NCBI GenBank assembly: GCA_948144175.1
Contig: CANXME010000875.1
Coordinates: 248,001 to 312,000, forward strand
Length of the DNA stretch: 64,000 nucleotides
Origin: Closterium sp. NIES-65
Taxonomy: Eukaryota; Streptophyta; Zygnematophyceae; Desmidiales; Closteriaceae
Direction: 5' to 3'
Shown piece by piece: positions 41,679 through 51,314 of this stretch. The notes beneath the pieces are model-generated. The model was not told the DNA's origin. It did no database searches and saw only the letters and a program-made list of their open reading frames with translations. The position numbers were made by a program, and so were the translations under genes. The stretch's first letter is position 1; each line of letters opens with the position of its first letter.

Positions 41679-43170
41679 ATGGCTACCCCTAGTGTCCTCG
41701 CTTTTGACGCTGAGGGTCGAGCCATTGACTTTGACGTCTGGGTAGATGGCCTGCAGCTGTTCTTACAGTGTGATAGGGCAGACGGTCTCTCTCTCTTTGA
41801 CCTCACCTCTGGCGCCTCTCCTGCCCCTGCTGCTGATGCTGACCCCACTGCTCGCTCCCAGTGGGCCACGCGCGATGCTGCTGCACATCTTGCTGTGCGT
41901 CGCCACCTGCCTACCACTAAGCGCGCACACTTTAGTTAGTACAAGAGTGCTAAGACCTTGTAGGACGCTGTAGTTGCGCGCTACTCTTCCCCTGCCACTG
42001 CTGCACTGAGCCGCCTCATGCTACCGTACCTCTTCCCTGACCTTGCTGCCTTTCCCACAGTCGCTGACCTCATTACGCACCTCCGCACTAGTGGCACTCG
42101 CTACCGCGCCGCGCTTCCTGCTGAGTTCTGCGCCAAGAACCCCCCCCCCCCCCCCATGTACATCACTCTCTATTATATAATCACCCGCCTCCCTAACTCC
42201 CTTCGTGTAGTCAGGGACCACTTCCTCTCAGTCTGTCCCACCACTCTCACTGTTGACCTCCTAGAGAAGGCCCTCCTAGCAGCGGAGAAGAGCATAGTCG
42301 CTATAGGAGCCTCTCGTGGTGACCCTCGCACCCCCATCTTTGAGGGGTGTTCTCCTTCCCCCCTTTCGCCCTCTGTCGCCTCTGCCGCTGCGGCCAACCT
42401 CGTTGGTCTTGAGTCGGTCGGTGCGGCGTCTGCCCCTAGCGGGAGACGCCGCTCTGGCAAGGGCAAGGGGGGCAAGGGCGCGGGTGGAGCTAGCGGGGGC
42501 GGTGGAGGTGGCGGTGGAGGCGGCGGAGGGAGTGGGGGTGGCGGTGGGAGTGGTGGCGGGGGTGGAGGTGTCGGTGGCAACAGTGGAGGCTGAGGCGGCG
42601 GCGGTGCTAGCGGAGGCGGCGGTGGTGGCGGAGGTGGAGGAGGCGGTGGTGGAGGAGGTGGAGCTGGTCCGGGTGGCGCTTCGCAACAGAGCTGCTCTGG
42701 TGGTGGTCAGCGCCAGTAGCAGCAGCTGCACCAGCGTTCTCGGGACATTCCCCCTCCTCAGAAGCTCCGTGAGTGGTACACGCAGCGTCTGCGTGGTGGG
42801 GGTTTTGGTCTGTGCACCTACGTCCTTCGCTCCGACGACCGCGCGGGTGAGCAGTATGGGGGTGCCCACCCCACCCAGCGCTGCTTTGGCCGCCTGACGG
42901 ACGCTTGGCATCAGCAGTTCCCGGAGCCTAGTGAGATCCCCCGCTTGGGACAGCTGTCTAGGGCAGGTGTAGCTATCTATGATCTTGACTTTGATGCTAT
43001 CCTTCCTGCCATGTATGCTGTGACTATTAGTGATGAGGGTGACTGTTATCGGTGTTTCCCACCCGACCCAGGCATTGGTACTGCTGCTCTAGGTGCTGGT
43101 GAGGCTCCTGCTCTAGGTGCCAGTGCGTCTGTGCTCTCAGGTGCTGGTGAGTCTGCGCTCTCAGTACCAC
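41679..43170 (+). pseudogene. Element J GAG
   Basis: Starts at ATG 41679 (MATPSVLAFDAEG). Stops: TAG 41937 (CAG in D), TAG 41961 (TAC), TGA 42591 (GGA) and TAG 42717 (CAG), all in one frame. The C tract at 42140-42155 has 16 bases and is in frame (five prolines). The glycine tract runs from about 42480 to 42665, and the R-E-W module lies near 42770. In the Cys/His motif the second Cys is Tyr (near 42856). A one-base loss near 43165 shifts the frame into protease. Confidence 0.85.
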
Positions 43171-44677
43171 GTCGGCTTCAGCCTCCCTCACCTTCACACT
43201 TGACTCAGGGGCTTCTCGCTCCTTCTTTCGAGACCGCACCACACTCACGCCGCTTAGTCGGCCGGTTGCAGTCTCCCTGGCAGACCCCTCTGGGGGTCCT
43301 ATCCTCTCTCACTTCTCCACTGTCCTCTCGTGTCCGGCTGCCCCCTGTGGCACCTTGTCTGGTCTTTACCTCCTCTCGTTCTCTACAAACTTGGTGAGTG
43401 GTGCTGACCTGCAGGATGCAGGGGCTCACCAGTTAACTCCTGCGAGTCAGCGGGTGACCCACTTCTCGGACGCTCGCACAGGCCGGCACCTGGCCACGTT
43501 TACGCGTCGGCCGGGGTCGAGCCTCTACACCTTGACCACTGGGTCTCCTCCTGTCCCTGCGTCTCGCCAGGTAGCTGCGTCGGGTCAGGTGTTTGCTGCA
43601 GCGTCCGGGTCTGGTCCTGAGTCTGCCCCCTGGTCGTGTCGCCTCCAGTCTCACGAGACTCTCCTGTGGCACCACCGTCTTGGTCACTCCTCCCTGCCTC
43701 GTCTCCGAGGCATGGCTTCCCGTGTCCTTGTCTCTGGTCTCCCCCGATCCCTCCCTTCCCTTCCTCCAGGGCCTGGTCCTTCCTGTGTTCCCCGTGTCGA
43801 GGGCCGGCTCCGGGCTGCCCCTCACTCCTCTCAGTTTCCCCCGACAGAGGCCCCGCTGCAGACGCTTCACATGGACGTGTGGGGCCCGGCTCGCGTCCGT
43901 GGACAAGGTCACGAGCGTTACTTCCTGCTGGTGGTTGACGACTACTCGCGTTACACCTCCGTCTTCCCCTTGCGCAGCAAGGGTAATGTCATTGAGGTGT
44001 TGATCAACTGGATCCGCGCAGCTCGTCTCCAGCTCAGGAGGAGCTTCGGCTCGGACTTTCCTGTTCTGCGTCTGCACTCTAACCGAGGCGGAGAGTTCTC
44101 TTCTGGCCTTCTGCGAGCCTACTGCCGTGCGCGAGGCATCCGCCAGAACTTTACGCTTCCGGACTCGCCACAGCAAAAAGGGATTCCTGAGCGCCGCATT
44201 GGCATGGTCATGGACGTCGCTCGTACGTCCATGATGCATGCGGGTGCCCCCCATTTTCTGTGGCCGTTTGCGGTTCGGTACGCGGCGCTTCAGATCAACC
44301 TTCACCCTAGGGTCTCCATGCCGGAGACCTCCCCAGCTCTGCTGTGGACGGGGAACGTAGGCGATGCGTTTGCGTTCCGTGTATGGGGATCTCGGGCGTT
44401 TGTCCGCGACTTGTCTGCGGACAAGCTGTCCCCTCGTGCTGCTCCTTGTGTCTTCCTTGGCTTCCCCCCTGATGCACCAGGGTGGCATTTCTACCACCCC
44501 TCCTCTTGTCGTGTTTTTTCCTCCCATGACGTCACGTTTGACGAGTCGGTCCCCTACTACCGTCTCTTCCCCTACCGCACTCCTTCCCTCCCCCCACCGC
44601 CGCACTTCCTTGTGTCAGGTCCCCCCCAGGTAGACCCCCTCCCCCCTCAGGGTCCTGCCCCTTCAGGTGTGTCCTAG
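43171..44677 (+). CDS. Element J protease and integrase
   Basis: One open frame up to TAG 44675-44677 (CAG in sisters). Protease shows LDSGASRSFFRD near 43200. GAG-pre-integrase shows WHHRLGHSS near 43670. Integrase has Asp in HMDVWGPARV (about 43870) and Glu in IPERRIG (about 44190), but the second Asp is Asn (codon 44081-44083). Other conserved residues near it also differ (QQKGI for QQNGI). The domain is complete in length but catalytically dead by the DDE rule. Confidence 0.85.
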
Positions 44678-46091
44678 GTAGACGCAGTCGAACCGGCCGA
44701 GGTTGCTGGTGACTCTGGTACTGCTGCGGGTGCTGAGCCTAGGGGTGCTGACTCAGGGGGTGCTTCGCGAGTGGGTGCTGAGCCTGGGGGTGCTGCGACT
44801 GGGGGTGCTGAGCCTGGGGGTGCTACGACAGGGGGTGCTGAGCCTAGGGGTGCTACGCCTGGGGGTGCTGCGTTTGGAGCTGCTGAGCCTGGGGGTGCTG
44901 CGTCTGGAGCTACTGAGCCTGGGGGTGCTGAGTCTGGAGCTGCTGAGCGTGGGGGTGCGGAGCCCGCGGCCGATGGACCTGCTCGTGTGGTGTCTGGCGG
45001 TGCTGGGCCTGGTGGTTCTCCGGGTGCTTCGTCTCGGCTGGAGCCACTCTCTCCACAGGAGCTGCGAGAGTGGTTTGCCCGGCGCTGGAGGCGTACTGCT
45101 GGAGCTGGTGCTTCTTCGGCTGCTGAGGGTGCTGGTGCCGTCGTCTCGGAGGTGCTAGTCGTGGGAGTGCTGGAGCTGCTGGGCCTGCGAGTGTGACTGG
45201 AGTCGGAGCTGCTGAAGGTGTAGGCGCTTAGGCTACTGCTGTCAGTCCTTGCGGCGGTCCTGCTGCGGGTTCTGCTGGTGCTGCTGGAGGTACTGGAGCT
45301 GGAGGTGCTGTTGGCGCTGGTGCTGCCGCTGGGGGTACTGGTGCTGTCCATGCTGTGTCTGGAGTCACTGCGCGGCCTCGGCCGTAATGTTTTCCGCTCC
45401 TTCAGCAGGTTCTTGGTCTTCCTCCTCCCTTAGAGTGTCCACCGCCTGTCCAGTCACAGTTACAGTTACCGCCGGCCTCCCCACTGCCTGCTCCTTCTCC
45501 CTACACTGGTCCTACTGGAGGTCTTGCTGAGCGTCGTGAGCCTGCGTCTCGTCCTGTGTCGCCTAATCGTGCTGCTCGCGCTAGTGGTCGCGGTTCGCGT
45601 CAGCGTCCTCCTCCTGTCCCTGGCACGCACCGGATGTCTCTGCATCCGTCCACTGCTCCTCTGCATGCCCCTTTGCCTTCTCCTCCTGAGTCCTCTCTTC
45701 CTGCCCTTGCCGACCAGGAGTCGGACTCTCTTCGTGCTGCTAGTCCTACTGTCACACGTCTCCTGGCTACTGTCGTCACAAACCCCTCTTTTGAGTCCAC
45801 TGCTGCGTCTGCTCTTGTTGCTGAGCTCGTCAACTTTGCTGCTCGATGTCGTCAAGACTACGCTGCTAGTCTCATTGCTGAGTCTGCGTCTCTCTGTCCT
45901 CCGTCCGTTGGGGGTGAGTGTGCTCTTGGCACGGACGTCCTTAACGACAGGCAGGAGGAGTTCCAGTGTCTGGCTGCTGCTTCACCTCATCTCGTGTCCG
46001 TACTGCTTACCCGTGAGGGAGATCCGGATGCACTAGACATCCCGACTCCGCGCTCTTACGCGAGGGCCGTAGAGGGTCCTACTCCTCTCAG
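44678..46091 (+). pseudogene. Element J integrase-RT linker
   Basis: GAEPG/GAATG-type array (about 44715-44960), L-S-P-Q-E-L-R-E-W-F module near 45050, Ala/Gly-rich part with frame breaks between 45150 and 45550, then the Pro/Ser part ending PSVGGECALGTDVLNDRQEEF. A one-base loss near 46078 and a TAG for Trp at 46092-46094 precede RT. Confidence 0.7.
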
Positions 46092-47600
46092 TAGCAGGCA
46101 GCTATGGATGCAGAGATGGCTTCCTGGAAGTCCACAGGCACCTACATTGACGCGGTTCCCCCTCCTGGGGCGAACATCCTCAGTGGCATGTGGATCTTCA
46201 GGGTGAAGCGGCCGCCGAGCTCTCCGCCTGTATTCAAGGCGCGGTACGTGGCTCGTGGCTTAAGTCAGCGGCATGGAGTTGACTACTTTAAGACCTTCTC
46301 TCCCACCCCGAAGATGACCACTCTTCGGGTGCTGCTACACATAGCCGCTCAGCGTGACCACGAGCTTCACTCCCTTGAATTCAGCACTGCTTTCCTGCAG
46401 GGTAGCCTGCACGAGGAGATCCGGATGCGCCGTCCACGTGGCTTCACTGGGAATTTCCCTCCTTGCACCCAGTGGAGCCTGCGACGGCCAGTCTACGGTC
46501 TCCGCCAGGCACCATGCGAGTGGCACGACACACTGAGGACTACGCTTGCGGCTCTTGGGTTTGCTCCCTCTACTGCTGACCCGTCGCTGTTTCTGCGCAC
46601 TGACACCTCTCTGCCGCCGTTCTTCATCCTCGTGTACGTCGACGACTTGGTCTTTGCCACTGCTGACACTGCTGGACTCGCCTACGTGAAGTCCGAGCTG
46701 CAGAAGAGACACACGTGCACAGACCTGGGTGAACTGCGCAGCTACCTTGGCTTGCAGATCACCCGGGACAGAGCACGCTGCACCATTATCCTGACTCAGT
46801 CACACATGGTGCAGCAGGTCCTTTAGCGCTTCGGCTTTACGTACTCCTCGCCTCAGGCCACTCCTCTGCCTACTCGCCACTCGCTCTCAGCTCTGCCTTC
46901 GGATGAGTCCGTAGAGTCGAGTGGCCCGTACCCAGAGCTTGTTGGCTGCCTCATGTACCTGATGACCTGCACACGACCTGACCTTGCATACCCTCTTAGC
47001 ATTCTTGCACGCTATGTTGCTCCTGGGAGACACAGACTAGAGCACATGGCTGCAACGAAGAGGGTGTTGCGCTACTTGTGCAGTACGTCGGGCATGGGGC
47101 TAGTGCTTGGAGGGCAGAGTCCAGTGGTCCTCACTAGGCACGCGGACGCTTCTTGGGCTGACGACCAGGCTACGCAGCGGTTGTCACAGGGTTATACCTT
47201 CAGCCTTGGTTCCGGCTCTGATTCGTGGCGGGCTACTCGCTTGTCTTCTGTTCTCGGCTCTTGTTGTGAGGCCGAGATCTACGCCGGGGCCATGGCTGCA
47301 TAGGAGCTTCGCTGGCTCACCTACCTGCTGACTGACCTTGGAGAGGTGCCTCGTTCTCCTCCAGTGCTGTACGTAGACAACAAGGCCATGTTGGCCTTGT
47401 ATCGAGAACAAGACCGCATTGCTCTTCGCTACTTCCTTGCTCTTGAGCTACAGCAGCGTGGTTAGTTGCGGCTTGCGTACGTGCCCTCTGAGGCCAGCAC
47501 TGCTGATGTTTTCACCAAGGCACTTGCGCCTTGTGATCATCAGCGCTTCTGTACTCAGCTTGGTCTTGTGCGTGTCGTGCCTCACTTGCTCACTTCTTGA
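46092..47600 (+). pseudogene. Element J RT and RNase H
   Basis: RT from MDAEMASWKS (46104) with YVDD near 46636-46647. TAG at 46824-46826 (CAG) ends that part. RNase H follows in the same frame with DASWADD (about 47150), CEAEIYAGAM (about 47270), a TAG at 47301-47303 (CAG) and VDNKAMLA (about 47378). A deletion near 47405 and TAG 47463 (CAG) precede the terminal TGA 47598-47600. Confidence 0.8.
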
Positions 47601-47785
47601 GCTTGCTTGTACTGTCACATATATATACTCTTGCGCTTGCTTACTTAGCCTCTTATATATATATGTGCTCCTGTATGTGAACTGGCCTTCTGGCCTTGAA
47701 CTTGTGCTCGGAATGTGTGGTGACTTTGTGATCCACCCTGGGCTTTGCTTTGCTTTGCTTGACTGGTCTTGTGACCCCTTGTTCT

Positions 47786-47808
47786 CCCCCACTTTGCCTA
47801 AGGGGGTG
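47786..47808 (+). promoter_or_regulatory. Polypurine tract of J with hairpin
   Basis: AAGGGGGTG directly before the 3' LTR; CCCCC (47786-47790) faces GGGGG (47802-47806). Confidence 0.65.
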
Positions 47809-47930
47809 TGTCAGATTATAATGTTGTGTAGGCTATAGTGGGGTAGCTCATATGGGGTACACATTTCTAGGGTGGCATATTTGTATCACTTCCATTCCAT
47901 AGTCATTCCATTCTCGTTCTTATGTCCTTA
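47809..47930 (+). repeat. 3' LTR of element J
   Basis: 122 bp, about 93% identical to 40456-40577; the last bases are TTA instead of TCA. Confidence 0.95.
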
Positions 47931-47935
47931 GCGTG
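47931..47935. repeat. Target-site duplication of element J, right copy
   Basis: GCGTG, identical to 40451-40455. Confidence 0.9.
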
Positions 47936-49279
47936 TGCACTATTACACTCGCATCAATTTCGGCGATCCAATTTCGATCAGTCACTGCACTGAAAACCTG
48001 CTATTACAGTCTAAAACTTCCTGACCTTTTTAAAACCCTGCTTTGTGTTAATGATCAATGGACAAGATTGTCTCCGTTCAGATTTCAGGCAATGCAGATT
48101 ACCCAATCACATGAATTCGACGGCAGAATGTGTGTGTGAGGTTGACCCAGGGTGATGCTGTGGCAATATAGTATGGTGAAGAAATGACACCGTGTCCCGA
48201 AATTGACTCGTGGAGTTGCACAGTGACTCCGACAGCACAGAATTACCACCCAATGATACCCAACAACCAGATTCAGGGCGAGTCATTTTCATTTCATTTT
48301 TGCTCAATACCCATCCCAACCTATCTGGAAACTGATTTGGCTGTTGTGGAACGCGAGAAATCCCACTAAGCCGCATTCAAACGAACGAAAAAGATCCGCC
48401 CTCAGAGTAGGCGAAGGTGCATCCCAATGTTTCTTCTGGGGCATCCCACACGCACCCTTCCCATCCTCTGCTCGCATTCACAGATCAGTCATTCAGTTTT
48501 TTTGTCATTCATCTGCTCCATAGCTGTTTCTCACGCACGTTCCCCTACTCCCTCCGCGTCGCCTACTTAACAAAAATAATTTCACAGGCTCAGTCTAGCT
48601 GGTGCCGAGGGCACTGTTTCTCTCGACGTCGTCAATCCGAAATCGCGTGCAGGATATTCTCAGGTAATTAGAAATCCTTTGCATTTTTTTCATGTTTTTT
48701 TTTTCCAGATCTGTAGTTTCCTTCAAATCTGATCAATGTAGGTTTCGTCCGTAGTATCTCGAGTATCTTTGTTCTGCGTGAATGTTCACACTGCCCCTTA
48801 TAATGCTGCCGTGATTTCGCGTTATTTTCCTTGAAGATCCTTCTTCATCGTGTTATCTGTGCCATGTTGAGAATGGTTAACCACCCTGTCTGTACACTAT
48901 GTTTTTCTAGGTGTTTTGCTGCTACCGCACCTACATTTCGACACCCAGAGGTAAGCCAGCATTGCAGGGAGCAATAATACATCGGTGCTCTGCTTATCTT
49001 GCTGAGCTGTTCGTTTTTTTTTTCTTTCTTTCTTTCTTTTATGGATAACTATGTATATGAGTAGCAAGGTTTCGTGCCTTCCAAGCTACAATCACTAACA
49101 TTTCTTATGGCATTTCGTGTACCTGCAGGTTTGCTGAAGGTGTTTCAGCCGAAGTTTGTTGCTTAGGGACTTCTAGATGTAGGCACATTGAGGATTGGGA
49201 CTTGGTGATCTGAGTTGTGTCAATCATATACACTTGCATTATACCAGTTAATAAAGTTGGCAAGATCCTACTTGGCAGA
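47936..49279. other. Unique DNA upstream of the transposase
   Basis: AT-richer than the retroelements. No protein gene recognised. CAG|GTAATT near 48661 and a pyrimidine-rich stretch ending CCTGCAG|G near 49130 could bound a 5'-UTR intron of the following gene; this is speculative. Confidence 0.3.
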
Positions 49280-50289
49280 ATGGAAGAAGGGGGGCATTAT
49301 CGATGTGACGTGAAGGACTGCATTGCAAAATTTCCTACTTCGTTGGCAAAGGCATGGCATATGTCGAAGGGAAAGCACAAGTTCAAGGCTCCTGATGCAA
49401 ATCCAGAGCTAAGAGACGAAAGCAGCTAGGGCGGAGCTGCAGAGGCGCTCCAAGCTGCAGCAGAGCGCATTCGCACGAGAACAACTAAACGTACCCGCAG
49501 TGAAGCGCAGGTCGAGAGTAGTCGCATGGCAGAGGACGTGGGCGCTCTAGAGATGAACGAGGACCCAACAGGGTATCGCTTCTCCTCCGGTGGTGACACA
49601 TCGAAGGTGGATCCCGACGCACGCATATATCGTTTTGTAAGGACGGCTGCAGGAGGTTCCGGACTCTCGAGGGTGGATATCAAGGAGTTGATATCCATCC
49701 TCATAGAGGTGTTGAGCAATCCCGGGCGTCTAACCATAAATTTCCTTGCCGCATTTGATGGCTACAAGAAGTTGCTACTCGCCGATGCCAATTTGCACCC
49801 TTTCGAGCAGGTTAATCTTGCGAAGGAGGTGGATTTGGAGCCGGTGATCATGTGGCGTCGTTCTGCATTGAACTGCGTCGCAAGCCTATACGAGAACGTG
49901 GCGAACGCGGACGGCTTCGTTGTGAAACCACCGCCACCCAACAGAGACCCTGAAGCTAAGCGCATATACAAGGGTCCTGAGACGGGGAGTTGGTGGCGAG
50001 ATGTCCTGGCCGAATTGCCACAAGGGGCGTCAGTAGCTGCGGTGATTATATACTCCGACAAAACGACACTCACCATCGATGGAGGACTCAAGGGATGGCC
50101 AGTGTACATCTCATTGGCCAACATTGCTTCGGGTAATCGTTGGAAATCGCACGGCCATCGACTTGTCACTGTGTTACCCGACGACGACGGCGGCTTCTAC
50201 GCGAAAGAGAATGAATAGCGTCGGCGGCTTGAAGTGTTCCAGGAGGCCCTGAATCTCATCATGGAGGACTTGAAGGCCGGGCAATACAA
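49280..50289 (+). CDS. Plavaka-like transposase, exon 1
   Basis: From ATG 49280 in one frame to a GT donor at 50290. The N-terminus has a C2H2 zinc finger (C-X4-C-X12-H-X5-H, starting YRCDVKDC), a likely DNA-binding part. After an in-frame TAG (49427-49429) the frame stays open for about 260 codons with features I recall from Plavaka-type (KDZ/CACTA-related) transposases: a WW-containing segment (GSWWRDVLAELP), then VIIYSDKTTLT, which may hold the first catalytic Asp, then GWPVYISLANI. A second TAG lies at 50216-50218, after which RRRLEVFQEAL continues to the donor. Family assignment is from memory of motifs. The two TAGs suggest a decayed copy. Confidence 0.65.
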
Positions 50290-50408
50290 GTAAGTGCGTT
50301 ATTCACGCGATTACACCTTGTTTTATGTATGCAATGCTCGCCGATGGATACTCGCGCTTGTGATGTTTCACTAACCACGAGCTGCGTACATTTTCATTGC
50401 TTGTGCAG

Positions 50409-50704
50409 CGGTATGATACTCACGGACCCATATGGCATTCGTCAAAAGGTTTATCCAATGACATACGCGTACGTCGGCGACTACCCAGAGCAGCGCAAGG
50501 TCGCCAGAACCGAGTCGGGCATCAAGACAAAGTTCCCATGTCTGAGATGCGCCGTACCAAAGGAGGAGCTCAACAACATGGAATACCCACTGGAGTACAG
50601 GAGGGAGGAGCATCAGAAGCAGCTTGTGGGCGAGATGGAGTGTGCGTGTACGAAAGAAGCGCGCACGGACCTCGAGCATGCACACAGTACCCACTGCATT
50701 CATG
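50409..50704 (+). CDS. Plavaka-like transposase, exon 2
   Basis: Follows a 119-bp GT-AG intron (50290-50408) that joins exon 1 in frame across a split codon. It encodes GMILTDPYGIRQKVYP, DYPEQRKVARTESG and a Cys pair (FPCLRCAVPKEEL), matching the DYPEQ...C-x-x-C region of Plavaka transposases. A GTAAGA donor follows at 50705. The rest of the transposase, including later catalytic residues, is not found; element H begins shortly downstream. Confidence 0.65.
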
Positions 50705-50841
50705 TAAGAGACGTCGCGTTTGCACCTAGGGTTTCGATATGCTGTTGCATATGTGTCTCGGCTGAACCATCGTGTAGGGGCTATCACATCGTGTCTCGGC
50801 TGAACCAAACCGACCGTCCTACCTGCCTGCCTGCTGCTCCC

Positions 50842-51314
50842 ATGGCTAGTCCTCCGGTGCTAGTTTTCAATGCTGAGGGCCGCCCAGTGAAGTTCGACAC
50901 CTGGCTAGATGACCTGCACCTCTTCCTACAGCTCACTGCCAAGGAGGACATCTCACTGTACGATCACGCCCTAGGCCATACCCCTGCCCCTGCTGCTACT
51001 GCTGACAGCACTGCTCGCTCACAGTGGCAGACTCGTGATGCCCACGCTCGCTTCGCTATTCACAACTCCCTACTGATAAACGAACGCGAGCACTTTGGCC
51101 AGCACAAGACTGCACAAGCACTGTACACAGCTGTCGTTGCTCGCTACTCCTCACCTGCCTCCGCCGCGCTAGGCCGTCTCTCCCTCCCCTACCTGTTTCC
51201 CGACCTGGCCTCGTTCCACACAGTCGCTGACCTCATCACGCACCTCCGTACTAGTGAGGCCCGCTTCCGTGCCGCCATGCCCGCTGAGTTCTTTGCCACG
51301 CACCCCCCCCCCTA
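50842..51314 (+). CDS. Element H GAG N-terminal part
   Basis: Starts at ATG 50842 with MASPPVLVFNAEGRP, homologous to the A/D/J GAG start but clearly diverged. It includes SQWQTRDAHARFAIH, YSSPASAALGRLSLPYLFPD and TVADLITHLRTS. It runs into a tract of 10 C (51303-51312), after which homology (LWLTLYHLVTRLPD) continues in another frame, so the tract is off by one as in A. The likely role is the capsid part of GAG. Confidence 0.8.

Larger units (their letters stand above)
40456..47930 (+). mobile_element. Full-length Ty1/copia element J
   Basis: 7475 bp, plus strand, 122-bp LTRs with about nine differences, and a perfect GCGTG duplication in otherwise unique DNA. It has primer site, GC-rich leader, GAG-POL and polypurine tract. 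It carries at least six CAG-to-TAG changes, one TGG-to-TAG, other stops, several one-base frameshifts and an integrase Asp-to-Asn. It is the oldest and most decayed of the complete copies. Confidence 0.95.
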
